NCBI GenBank assembly: GCA_017540085.1
Contig: JAFYBQ010000028.1
Coordinates: 1 to 64,000 of the forward strand
Direction: 5' to 3'
DNA: 64,000 nucleotides
Source: Synergistaceae bacterium
Lineage (GTDB): Bacteria > Synergistota > Synergistia > Synergistales > Aminobacteriaceae
In this document: one piece after another, positions 1 through 7,272 of the stretch
Position numbering within the stretch: the stretch's first letter is position 1
Layout of the letters: each line of letters starts with the position of its first letter
Program-made: the position numbers and the translations under genes
The notes under the pieces: generated by a model
Databases searched by the model: none
What the model was told of the DNA's origin: nothing
The model's input: only the letters and a program-made list of their open reading frames with translations

Positions 1-148
1 AGAACTGTTTAATCACAAGCCGCAGTGCTACAGATTAGGATTTACGTCCGTAGGTGCCTATATATTCGCAGGCAACGTAGCTTACGCTAAGGCTAGTCAG
101 TCAAGGCTTTTACAAGCCTCCGGCTTTAGCCGTGAGGTTACGGACTGA
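1..148 (+). mobile_element. Putative IS200/IS605-type right end with TnpB-like C-terminal tail (partial)
   Basis: Bases 117-137 form an imperfect hairpin: CCTC, CGGCT, a TT loop, AGCCG, a bulged T and GAGG. A hairpin of this kind ending in GGCTTTAGCCG is characteristic of the right end (and omegaRNA 3' part) of many IS200/IS605 elements. A second small hairpin, AGGCTT-ttac-AAGCCT, lies just before it. A reading frame open from base 2 to the TGA at 146-148 runs through both hairpins. In TnpB elements the 3' coding end likewise overlaps the omegaRNA. The 48 visible codons carry no catalytic motif, so the TnpB assignment rests on the hairpin and layout only. The rest of the element lies outside the window. 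Confidence 0.4.
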
Positions 149-217
149 AATATGCCTCCTGATAATGCTTCATGATATACTAGCAAAAATTCCGCAGAAA
201 GGCATATGTAAATTGCA

Positions 218-1513
218 ATGAGACATCAGAAAAATTTTACTAGGATAACTGCTGCTTTGTTTCAGGCCGCGCTTGACGTTCTAATTTTCCGGCTAAGTTT
301 CAGGCTTGCGGTAAATTTCTTCATGGCATGGAGAAATATGCACCCCTTCTCGCCGGAGGCCAATACGCTTTTCACATGTACAATGCTTGCCGTGTTCTAC
401 TCCAATTCGCTTTACGCCTTCAAGACGTGGCAGCTATGGGACGAAATGAAAGCTATCCTGAAATCTTCCGTGCTGATACTTTTGGTTGTCGTGCTTTATT
501 TTTACTCGCAGGGCTTTGACTTCTCGCGCTTCATGATGTCGGCGGGGACAATAATTTTCATACCGCTGTGTTCAATGTCCCGCTATATTTTCAGGAGGGT
601 ATTATTTGCGCTGGGCATTCTGTCAACAAACATAATCATACTGGGAGCGGGGCAGACAGGCGAAATATTCGCGAGAAAAATCACCCATCACCCTTTCACG
701 CTTGCCCATGTGATTGGTTTTCTTGACGATGACAAGTCAAAGAGGGGCAGAAAGGTCGCAGGGTTCAAAGTTCTTGGAGCTATTGATGATTTCGAGAAAG
801 TCTGTGAGCGGGAAAGGATAGACGAAGTAGCCGTAGCTATATCAAAAGCCTCCCGCGACCTTCTGACGCATATACTCAGCCTTGTTGAGTTCCGCGTAAG
901 GCAGGTGCATTATATCCCGGACATGTACATGCTTGTTACGTTCTCATCATCGGTCAGGGATGTCGGCGGAATGCCGGTTATATCAGCCTCGCAGGGGTTG
1001 CTGAGTCCTGTCAGCCGTGCGGTGAAGTCTTTTGCCGATTACATCGCGGCACTGGCCGGGCTTCTGATAACATCGCCGATGATGATATATTTCGCGCTGA
1101 AGATGAAACGGAAATACGGCGGGGAAATATTTTCACGGTACAAATGCTCAGGGCTTGGCGGAAAAACATTCATGATGTACAAATTCAGGTCATCAGAGGA
1201 CGGAAATTCCCGGCACCCATACATTGACGGCCTGCCCAAGCTGTTTAACGTTCTTAGGGGTGAAATGTCGATTGTAGGCCCGCAGGCATTAACGCCGGAA
1301 TACATGACGCGCATTTACGGCGAAGAGGCTACCCGGAAAATATCAGCGGTAAAGCCGGGCATAACAGGATTATGGCAGATAAGTCTGCGGAAGGACGACA
1401 TGAGAATATGCGGTGAGATGAGCATATACTACATACGGAACTGGTCATTGTGGCTCGACATGGTGATTATCATGAAGACAATTCTCATTGCGGTATTCAG
1501 GATAAAACCGTAA
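218..1513 (+). CDS. Polyprenyl-phosphate sugar-1-phosphate transferase family protein, degenerate
   Basis: The protein is a membrane member of the WbaP/bacterial sugar transferase family, which moves a sugar-1-phosphate from a nucleotide sugar onto undecaprenyl phosphate to start exopolysaccharide or O-antigen synthesis. Four N-terminal membrane segments fall in residues 10-125. They are followed by a Rossmann-like domain (GAGQTGEIFARK, from about residue 143), a re-entrant membrane segment near 275-295 and a C-terminal transferase domain with MMYKFRS, LFNVLRGEMSIVGP and KPGITGLWQI. The transferase core is abnormal. The usual stretch of about 40 residues between KFRS and LPxLxNVL is almost gone, the catalytic Asp-Glu dyad reads Asp-Gly (YIDGLPKL), and the usual GPRP is GPQA. 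It may be inactive or have changed function. The ATG at 218 is the first good start; an AAAGG lies 15 bases upstream. It converges on the next gene. Confidence 0.75.
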   Translation: MRHQKNFTRITAALFQAALDVLIFRLSFRLAVNFFMAWRNMHPFSPEANTLFTCTMLAVFYSNSLYAFKTWQLWDEMKAILKSSVLILLVVVLYFYSQGFDFSRFMMSAGTIIFIPLCSMSRYIFRRVLFALGILSTNIIILGAGQTGEIFARKITHHPFTLAHVIGFLDDDKSKRGRKVAGFKVLGAIDDFEKVCERERIDEVAVAISKASRDLLTHILSLVEFRVRQVHYIPDMYMLVTFSSSVRDVGGMPVISASQGLLSPVSRAVKSFADYIAALAGLLITSPMMIYFALKMKRKYGGEIFSRYKCSGLGGKTFMMYKFRSSEDGNSRHPYIDGLPKLFNVLRGEMSIVGPQALTPEYMTRIYGEEATRKISAVKPGITGLWQISLRKDDMRICGEMSIYYIRNWSLWLDMVIIMKTILIAVFRIKP

Positions 1514-1544
1514 AAGTAAGCCCGCATTTTTCCCGAAAGGCGCA

Positions 1545-1587
1545 CAAAAAAAACTCCCCCCGTTAATTTTGGGAGGAGTTTTTTTTC
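1545..1587. terminator. Bidirectional rho-independent terminator
   Basis: An A-run, a stem of ACTCCCCCC pairing with GGGAGGAGT around a TTAATTTT loop, and a T-run of eight lie between two convergent genes, so either strand can use it. Confidence 0.85.
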
Positions 1588-1602
1588 CCCTGAGTGCCTA
1601 TG

Positions 1603-2172
1603 TTACTTTTTCTTGGCGCGGACGACTCTTTTCGCAGGGACTGTGCTGGATTTCTTTGCGGTGGATTTCTTTGCTGTTGCTTTTGTCTCTGACGCTACAG
1701 ACCTTCCGAGTGCATACTGGGCGGCTTTGGCCGGAGTTGAGCCTGCAACCGCTGATAGGGCTATAAACTCTTTCTTTGTGGCCTCTGAGCTGTCATCGTA
1801 GACAGTGCCGTGAATCTCATTGCCGAGCATGTCATAGTGGCGGACATATGTCTGTGCAAACTGCTTCCCGTCGGGGGTGTACTCGTAGCCGTATTCAGTA
1901 AAGTAGAGGCTTCCGGCTTTCTCAGGCGACAGACCGAACTTTGACATAAGAAGCTCGATTGTGTCGTTCTTGATTGTGGGATTGGTGTAGTATTTGCGTG
2001 AGACCGCAAAGGGGACTCCGTTTGCATCCTTGCCGTAATCGAGGATATACCATGTCATTTTGTTCTTGTCCTGGCCTAACTGCTTCTGTTTCGCCGCGTC
2101 CCATGCAAACGAGGGAACAGCCATCAGGGCAACAAGTCCGAGAATTAACGCGCATACTGTAAATTTCTTCAT
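1603..2172 (-). CDS. Exported protein of unknown function with Lys/Ala-rich tail
   Basis: A clear signal peptide (MKKFTVCALILGLVALMAVP, cleavage after SFA) is followed by about 130 residues of unknown fold rich in Tyr and charged residues. The protein ends in a tail of roughly 25 residues rich in Lys, Ala, Ser and Thr, of the histone-H1-like AKKSTAKK type. I do not recognise a family. The start at 2172 (ATG) gives a compact signal peptide; an in-frame GTG at 2184 would add four residues but sits only two bases after its AAAGG. A basic tail on an exported protein could bind nucleic acid or anionic cell-wall polymers; that is inference only. Confidence 0.6.
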   Translation of the reverse strand: MKKFTVCALILGLVALMAVPSFAWDAAKQKQLGQDKNKMTWYILDYGKDANGVPFAVSRKYYTNPTIKNDTIELLMSKFGLSPEKAGSLYFTEYGYEYTPDGKQFAQTYVRHYDMLGNEIHGTVYDDSSEATKKEFIALSAVAGSTPAKAAQYALGRSVASETKATAKKSTAKKSSTVPAKRVVRAKKK

Positions 2173-2253
2173 GATTTTACGCACAGCCTTTCGTGTAAAT
2201 TATCAGGCGTTATTGTAGCACAGAAAACAAACATTTAGGCACAATGCCGAACA

Positions 2254-2703
2254 TTAAAACGCCTGCCTTAACGCTTCGAGTCCCTCGCGGGCATGTGTCT
2301 TGCTTACGACGCATATGGCACTCTCTGCCGTTGAGTTGATGATTTCGATGTTGACATTTGCGGAGGCCAGCACCCTGAAAACTTTCGCCAGGACATGAGC
2401 CGAGTCAGCCGGAGATTTCAGCGCGACAGTTATTGCGGCGACTTCCGACATGAAGGACACGCCCTGCCCGCCGACCCTCTCAGACACTTCACGGCATATC
2501 GGGATAACGTCATCGAGTCTTTCTTTCGGGATGAGGAATGACAGATCCGAGCGTCCTCCGCGCATTGTGTTTTGAGTTACCATGCTGACCCCGACAAAGT
2601 GAGCCGACAATGCCCCGAAAATCTCAGCGGCGATTCCCGGGACATTCGGCAGTCCCAAAAAGACAACGTGAACGCACTCTTCATTGAATGTAATATCGTG
2701 CAT
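2254..2703 (-). CDS. Tandem ACT-domain protein (aspartokinase regulatory-domain-like)
   Basis: The 149 residues are made of two ACT domains, about residues 8-75 and 85-148. Their arrangement matches the C-terminal regulatory half of aspartate kinases: VFLGLPNVPGIAAEIFGALS in the first, VFRVLASANVNIEIINSTAES in the second. There is no kinase domain and no nearby biosynthetic gene, so it is probably a stand-alone amino-acid sensor or a separated regulatory subunit. An AGGAG-type ribosome site precedes the ATG. The ligand, a lysine- or threonine-like amino acid in the kinase family, cannot be read from the sequence. Confidence 0.75.
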   Translation of the reverse strand: MHDITFNEECVHVVFLGLPNVPGIAAEIFGALSAHFVGVSMVTQNTMRGGRSDLSFLIPKERLDDVIPICREVSERVGGQGVSFMSEVAAITVALKSPADSAHVLAKVFRVLASANVNIEIINSTAESAICVVSKTHAREGLEALRQAF

Positions 2704-2817
2704 GAAAAATTTTCTCCTTCTGCAAATTGTGATGAGTTAATTTTACACGTGCTATGCTAAAATTTCAGAAATCAATCACATTTCACACAAAACAAATCAC
2801 GCCGGAGGTGTATATTA

Positions 2818-3294
2818 TTGAGCCTCGTTTACTTCTTGTTATGGCTAATCTTCAACGGCAGGATTACTTTTGAGATAGTCATTGCCGGAGCGTTAATATC
2901 ATTCGCGCTTGACGTGTTCATACGCAGGGTGCTTTGCCTGAACCTGACAGCCGGAAAATTATTCATGGCCGTGAAAATTCTTCCTCACATTCTGCTGTAT
3001 GTCATTGTGCTTCTCGCTGAAATAGTCCGCGCTAACTTCTCAATCATAAAACTTGTGCTAGCTCCTCATATTGACGTAGAGCCGTGCTTAGTGAAGTTCA
3101 AGACTCCGTTAAAGACAGAGGCGGCGAGGGTGGCACTTGCGAACTCAATCACATTGACACCGGGAACAATAACGGTATCGCTTGAGGGTGATAATCTTCT
3201 TGTCCACGCTCTGAACCGTGAAATAGCAGACGGCCTTCAGGGCAGCATATTCGAGAGGCTTTTAGCGGGAATGGAGGGTAAATTCAATGCCTAG
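2818..3294 (+). CDS. mnhE: Mrp-type Na+/H+ antiporter subunit E
   Basis: This is the first gene of a multisubunit cation/proton antiporter operon. The 158 residues match MnhE/MrpE in length: two or three N-terminal membrane segments (about residues 1-30 and 50-75), then a cytoplasmic domain containing the family pattern ANSITLTPGTITVSLEGDNL (about 107-126). The start is TTG, preceded by GGAGGTG at a good distance. Subunit E is needed for assembly and activity of the antiporter. It overlaps mnhF by eight bases, which indicates translational coupling. Confidence 0.9.
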   Translation: MSLVYFLLWLIFNGRITFEIVIAGALISFALDVFIRRVLCLNLTAGKLFMAVKILPHILLYVIVLLAEIVRANFSIIKLVLAPHIDVEPCLVKFKTPLKTEAARVALANSITLTPGTITVSLEGDNLLVHALNREIADGLQGSIFERLLAGMEGKFNA

Positions 3295-3580
3295 TGCTGA
3301 AAGTTTGCGTAATGTCCTGTTAATTGGGAGTGCGGTATTTCTGTCGGCCACAATATTTTTGTGCTTAATGCGTGCGGCGTTAGGGCCTAGATTTTCGGAC
3401 AGGATAATAGCGGCGAACATAATCGGGACAAAGATAATCCTGCTAATCGCGGTTCTGTCGCTGATTGTGGGAGAAAGCTACCTTGCTGACATATGCCTGA
3501 TATACGCGGCAATAAGTTTCCTGTCTGTCGTGGTATTGGCGCGTTCGGTCATCGAAAAGAAAGAGGGGGAAGAGGAATGA
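3287..3580 (+). CDS. mnhF: Mrp-type Na+/H+ antiporter subunit F
   Basis: A protein of 97 residues with three membrane segments, the size and topology of MnhF/MrpF. It contains the family stretch RAALGPRFSDRIIAANIIGT between segments one and two. It overlaps mnhE at its start and mnhG at its end (ATGA), as in other mrp operons. MnhF is a small integral subunit, linked in some bacteria to bile-salt or sodium efflux. Confidence 0.9.
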   Translation: MPSAESLRNVLLIGSAVFLSATIFLCLMRAALGPRFSDRIIAANIIGTKIILLIAVLSLIVGESYLADICLIYAAISFLSVVVLARSVIEKKEGEEE

Positions 3581-3984
3581 TACGGGTGATAATCGCAGGA
3601 GTGTTAATGCTTGCGGGGCTGTTTGTGCTGGGAATTGCTACGATTGGGATATTCAGGTTCTCGACGATGCTGAACCGTATTCACGTTGCGGCCAAATGCG
3701 ACACTCTCGGCGCGCTGTTAATGCTTTCGGGGCTGATAGTGCTTTCGGGTTTCACGGTGTACTCGCTGAAATTGGGACTGGTGATAGTGTTCCTATGGCT
3801 GTGCAACCCTGCGGCGAGTCATTTGGTGGCGCGTGCGGAAGTGAAGACGAATCCGAACTTGGAGCAGATATGCGATTTTGTTGACTTGACCGCCTGTAAT
3901 CCCGCATTTGAAGAATTACCCCCCTCCGCAGGCGGTTTCCCCCCTAACTTAGGGGAGACAGGGAAAGGCGGTGAGCGCAAATGA
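3577..3984 (+). CDS. mnhG: Mrp-type Na+/H+ antiporter subunit G
   Basis: MnhG/MrpG family, with three membrane segments and the signature FSTMLNRIHVAAKCDTLGAL (about residues 24-43). The start is the ATG at 3577, overlapping the mnhF stop. The family core ends around residue 110. The last roughly 25 residues (PPSAGGFPPNLGETGKGGER) are not MnhG-like and are encoded by a copy of the dispersed palindromic element at 3916-3971, so the native C terminus appears to have been replaced or extended by the element. The stop overlaps the next start. Confidence 0.9.
   Translation: MIRVIIAGVLMLAGLFVLGIATIGIFRFSTMLNRIHVAAKCDTLGALLMLSGLIVLSGFTVYSLKLGLVIVFLWLCNPAASHLVARAEVKTNPNLEQICDFVDLTACNPAFEELPPSAGGFPPNLGETGKGGERK
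3916..3971. repeat. Dispersed palindromic element, copy 1 (in mnhG 3' end)
   Basis: A C-rich half (ACCCCCCTCCG, then TTTCCCCCCTAA) faces a G-rich half (TTAGGGGAGA). It aligns closely with the copy at 6303-6362, sharing TTACCCCCCTCCG and CCCCCCTAA-TTAGGGG with few differences. It is read in frame as the C-terminal tail of MnhG. Confidence 0.7.
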
Positions 3985-4238
3985 TAATAATTGAGTGGCT
4001 GTTACTGCTATTCCTGATAGTTTGCGCTGTAGCTGTGTCGATCTCGAAGAATTTATTGAACTCGGTGATTATCTTCATGAGCTACAGCTTGGTGATGGCG
4101 GTGATATGGGTGCTGTTACGTTCGCCGGACTTAGCGATTACGGAAGCAGCAGTAGGGGCGGGGGTAACGAGCGTATTGTTCTTTCTTGCACTGCGTAAGA
4201 TTGGGAGGATGGGACATAAGGACGAGGAAGAGAAGTAA
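3981..4238 (+). CDS. Antiporter/hydrogenase subunit D-like (DUF4040, MbhD)
   Basis: An 85-residue protein with three membrane segments. SYSLVMAVIWVLLRSPDLAI and TEAAVGAGVTSVLFFLALRK are typical of the DUF4040/MbhD subunit found in Mrp antiporters and in Mrp-like modules of membrane-bound hydrogenases; in MrpA it is the C-terminal extension. It overlaps mnhG by four bases. The operon then pauses: a Sel1 gene and a toxin-antitoxin pair lie before the next antiporter subunit. Confidence 0.85.
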   Translation: MIIIEWLLLLFLIVCAVAVSISKNLLNSVIIFMSYSLVMAVIWVLLRSPDLAITEAAVGAGVTSVLFFLALRKIGRMGHKDEEEK

Positions 4239-4256
4239 CAGAAGGGGGAAATAATC

Positions 4257-5051
4257 ATGAGCAGGAAAATTCGGGTATTGGCGGTATTTATGGCGGTTGT
4301 AATGGTGGTATGCTGTGCTGTTCCGGCGTTGTCAGCGTCAAAAAAAGGAAGACGCAAAAAAGTCCAGAGCAGAGAAGCACAGATCGAAGACGCAGAGACA
4401 CAATATAAACGCGGTCTTGCATACATTAACGGAGATGGAGTAAATCAGAATTACGCTGAAGCTGTCAAGTGGTTCATGAAAGCGGCAGAACAAGGGCATA
4501 CTAAGGCACAATCTTGTTTAGGATTCGCATATATGCAGGGCGAGGGAGTAAGACAAGACTATACGGAGGCTGTTAAGTGGCTCATAAGAGCGGCCAGACA
4601 GGGAGATGCGGGAGCGCAATATAATCTAGGTCTCATGTATAACCAAGGCTATGGGGTAGAACAAGATAGCTCTGAAGCAATTAGGTGGTGGCGAAAAGCA
4701 GCTGAACAAGGATTTGTGATTGCCCAAAATAATCTTGGTGCCATGTATGGAAATGGTTGGGGAATAAGGCAAGATTTTGCTGAATCTGTCAAGTGGTATC
4801 GTAAGGCAGCGATGCAAGGTAATGCTGTAGCACAATATAACTTAGGTTTCGCATACCACAAGGGCAGAGGTGTAAAACAAGATTATTCTGAAGCTGTCAA
4901 ATGGTATAGTAAATCTTCAAAACAGGGAGATGCTTCGGCACAACACAATTTAGGAGTGATGTATTTTAATGGTTTGGGAGTAACTCCTAATTATTCAGAG
5001 GCATTCAAATGGTGGCGTATGGCAGCCCAGCAGGGACATACTAAATCTTAG
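4257..5051 (+). CDS. Exported Sel1-repeat (TPR-like) protein
   Basis: A signal peptide (hydrophobic residues about 6-26, cleavage near ALSA) and a short basic linker are followed by six Sel1 repeats of 36 residues. Each has the pattern A-A-x-Q-G-x-x-x-A-Q-x-x-L-G-x-x-Y-x-x-G-x-G-V-x-x-x-Y-x-E-A-V-K-W-[FYW]. Sel1 repeats form alpha/alpha solenoids that bind other proteins; here it would act in the periplasm. The gene is visibly more AT-rich than the antiporter genes on either side and has no role in them, so it looks like an insertion into the operon. Confidence 0.85.
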   Translation: MSRKIRVLAVFMAVVMVVCCAVPALSASKKGRRKKVQSREAQIEDAETQYKRGLAYINGDGVNQNYAEAVKWFMKAAEQGHTKAQSCLGFAYMQGEGVRQDYTEAVKWLIRAARQGDAGAQYNLGLMYNQGYGVEQDSSEAIRWWRKAAEQGFVIAQNNLGAMYGNGWGIRQDFAESVKWYRKAAMQGNAVAQYNLGFAYHKGRGVKQDYSEAVKWYSKSSKQGDASAQHNLGVMYFNGLGVTPNYSEAFKWWRMAAQQGHTKS

Positions 5052-5107
5052 AACGCATTAAAGGAACTAGGTCAATCATGGTAGCCCGACGAAAGGAGAC
5101 TCGCACA

Positions 5108-5377
5108 ATGAACACACAGACATTCACGGACAATATCAGCACCATTCAGGACGGCAAAATCATTATTCCCGGCGAAATCCAGAAATTACTGGGACTATCA
5201 GACGGCGGAAGAGTCATGTTCATTACTGACGGTGAAGAAGTCAGAATCGTTAATCCGGCAACACGGGCTTTCAGTGAGCTTCAGGAGGCCATGAAGGGCG
5301 CAGCTGAAGAAGCAGGATGGACATCTGATGATGATGTTGTTGATTACATTATGGACATGCGGCGAAATTCACGATGA
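5108..5377 (+). CDS. AbrB/MazE-type antitoxin
   Basis: Ninety residues. An N-terminal SpoVT/AbrB swapped-hairpin DNA-binding domain (about 8-45) contains the family pattern DGKIIIPGEIQKLLGLSDGG, followed by an acidic C-terminal tail that would wrap the toxin. The ATG at 5108 is chosen because AAAGGAG precedes it; an upstream in-frame ATG at 5078 lacks a site. Its end overlaps the PIN gene by four bases, the standard layout of a toxin-antitoxin pair. It probably represses its own promoter. Confidence 0.85.
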   Translation: MNTQTFTDNISTIQDGKIIIPGEIQKLLGLSDGGRVMFITDGEEVRIVNPATRAFSELQEAMKGAAEEAGWTSDDDVVDYIMDMRRNSR

Positions 5378-5778
5378 AGATATTTATTGACACAAACATT
5401 CTGATTTCCGCTACTTTATGGCCTGACAGCAAACCGGCAAGGGCATTCTACAAAGCTCGCTCATTCCCGAATATCGGTATGATATGCCAGCAGAATATAG
5501 ACGAGATGATAAGCACATTTTATGACAAATTCCGCAACCGTCTTTACCTGCTGGAAAAATTTTTGTCCGACACCGTTCCCGCGCTAATATTCGTTCCTAT
5601 TCCGCCCTGCATAAGCCCTTCAGAGAGCCGAGTCAGGGACGTGAAAGACCGCCCTATACTCAGAGCCGCTATACACGCAAAAGCCGATATTCTCATCACA
5701 GGCGACAAAGATTTTCTCAGCTCCGGCATAACCTCCCCGAAAATCATGAGCGCGTCAGAATTTCTTGACATCACATAA
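5374..5778 (+). CDS. PIN-domain toxin ribonuclease
   Basis: A 134-residue PIN-domain protein of the COG1569 type. The acidic metal-binding residues are visible: Asp6 in FIDTNILISATLW, an Asp in VRDVKDRPILRAA, and the Asp pair in ADILITGDKDF. PIN toxins of this kind cleave RNA and are held inactive by the antitoxin encoded just upstream with ATGA overlap. With the antitoxin it forms a two-gene module that splits the antiporter operon. Confidence 0.85.
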   Translation: MKIFIDTNILISATLWPDSKPARAFYKARSFPNIGMICQQNIDEMISTFYDKFRNRLYLLEKFLSDTVPALIFVPIPPCISPSESRVRDVKDRPILRAAIHAKADILITGDKDFLSSGITSPKIMSASEFLDIT

Positions 5779-5800
5779 ACACGGAAGGAGACACACAACC

Positions 5801-6835
5801 TTGAACGAAGAATTACGCAGAATATGGCAGTCCTTCTTCAACTGGGTAATGGGCATAGGCCCGCGACCCGAAAATGAAGTTATCCCCCCCGAACCGCCCC
5901 CCGATTTACCATTCACGCAAAGACCAAAGGACAAATATTCACGCTTCCACGAGGCAACACTAAAGGAACGCTACAATCAATGGCTCGAAATTCACGGCCT
6001 GCATTTATTCTCGGTGCTTTATGCCGGACTCAGCGTCTTAACATGCGTTGTCATTGTCTCGTTATTGCTTGCTACTGTCGCGGAGCTTCCCCCGTTCGGC
6101 CATGAAAGGAATCCCGCGAACAATGAGGTTATCCGGCGTTACGTTGAACACGGCGGACACGAAACGGGAGCGCAGAATATCGTTGCGGGACTCATTCTCG
6201 ATTACCGTGCTTTTGACACTTTCGGAGAGTCGGCGGTTCTCTTCACGGCAGCTGTGAGCGTCCTAATGTTATTGGGAGCTTCACGGAAAAATGCCGCTTC
6301 CACGTTACCCCTCTTACCCCCCTCCGTAAACGGTGTCCCCCCTAAGTTAGGGGGGAGGGAGCTACAGCGGAAGGAAGGTAACAGCATGGAGACAAATGGC
6401 GGTATCTCAACGCTCCGAAAAGATGACACAATTTTACGCGGAGTCGCTAACCTCTCAATACCCGTCATTCTCATGATGGGCTGCGTTGTCGTCATCAACG
6501 GCCATTTATCCCCCGGCGGAGGCTTCTCAGGAGGCGCAATCCTCAGCACAGCATTAATTCTCGCGGCTAATGCTTACGGTTTCGGACGTGTTCACAGCTT
6601 CTTCAATGAACGCACATTCATTGTCTCAAGCTCAACAGCTCTCATGATTTACGCGCTCTCTAAAGGCTATTCATTCTTCACGGGCGCGAATCACATTCAC
6701 TCAATCATACCGAAAGGCACAATCGGCGACATTCTCAGCGGAGGATTGATACTCCCTCTGAATATCTGCGTGGGATTAATCGTTGCCGGGACTCTTTACG
6801 GATTTTACGCACTGTTCAGCGAGGGGGATATTTAG
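5801..6835 (+). CDS. Fused MbhE-like and MnhB antiporter subunits
   Basis: A 344-residue protein from a TTG at 5801, preceded by GGAAGGAG. Residues about 1-165 resemble the Mbh/Mrp subunit E partner, with two membrane segments and the motif ETGAQNIVAGLILDYRAFDT. Residues about 196-344 are a complete MnhB domain, with four membrane segments and INGHLSPGGGFSGGAILSTA. The two are joined by a Pro/Gly-rich linker encoded by a palindromic element (6303-6362). An ATG at 6386 with GGAAGG upstream could still start MnhB separately. The fusion may therefore be a product of element insertion at the boundary of two once-separate genes. Confidence 0.85.
   Translation: MNEELRRIWQSFFNWVMGIGPRPENEVIPPEPPPDLPFTQRPKDKYSRFHEATLKERYNQWLEIHGLHLFSVLYAGLSVLTCVVIVSLLLATVAELPPFGHERNPANNEVIRRYVEHGGHETGAQNIVAGLILDYRAFDTFGESAVLFTAAVSVLMLLGASRKNAASTLPLLPPSVNGVPPKLGGRELQRKEGNSMETNGGISTLRKDDTILRGVANLSIPVILMMGCVVVINGHLSPGGGFSGGAILSTALILAANAYGFGRVHSFFNERTFIVSSSTALMIYALSKGYSFFTGANHIHSIIPKGTIGDILSGGLILPLNICVGLIVAGTLYGFYALFSEGDI
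6303..6362. repeat. Dispersed palindromic element, copy 2 (mbhE-mnhB junction)
   Basis: Its C-rich half (TTACCCCCCTCCG then TGTCCCCCCTAAG) mirrors a G-rich half (TTAGGGGGGAGGG). It is closely related to copy 1 and read in the same frame (LPPSVNGVPPKLGG against LPPSAGGFPPNLGE). It links the two domains of the fused subunit without a stop codon. Confidence 0.7.
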
Positions 6836-6837
6836 AC

Positions 6838-7272
6838 ATGCTCGAAAAATTACTGCTCAATCATTACGAGGCCGCCGCCGTAATTCTCTCAGGTATAGGA
6901 CTCACCAACCTGTTATTACAGCGCAATCTCATCAAGAAGATCATCGGCCTTAACATTATGGATACGGCTGTATATCTCTTCCTCGCGGCAAAGGGTTACG
7001 TTGAGGGAAGAGCAGCACCGATTCTTATTGAGAACGGCGCAGGGGGATGGGTCAATTCCGCGTCAGTCTACGTGAATCCAGTTCCTGCAGGGCTTGTTCT
7101 GACGGGAATTGTCGTGAGCGTGAGTGTTACGGCGTTCGCGCTGGCTTTGACTCTGAAACTTTACGAGAGCTACGGGACTCTCAATATTGACGAGGCACTA
7201 ATGAGAATGACGGAGGAACAAGCCGAGATTGAAGCCCGAATCGATGAGGCGGAAGAGGAAGTATTATCATGA
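6838..7272 (+). CDS. mnhC: Mrp-type antiporter subunit C (NuoK-like)
   Basis: A 144-residue NuoK/MnhC family protein with three membrane segments. It has the family patterns LSGIGLTNLLLQRNLIKKII and PAGLVLTGIVVSVSVTAFAL; the acidic residue usually near segment two is here replaced by a short loop. The last 30 residues are an unusually acidic tail rich in Glu. It starts two bases after the MnhB stop and overlaps mnhD by four bases. It works with MnhA/D-type subunits in the ion path. Confidence 0.9.
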   Translation: MLEKLLLNHYEAAAVILSGIGLTNLLLQRNLIKKIIGLNIMDTAVYLFLAAKGYVEGRAAPILIENGAGGWVNSASVYVNPVPAGLVLTGIVVSVSVTAFALALTLKLYESYGTLNIDEALMRMTEEQAEIEARIDEAEEEVLS

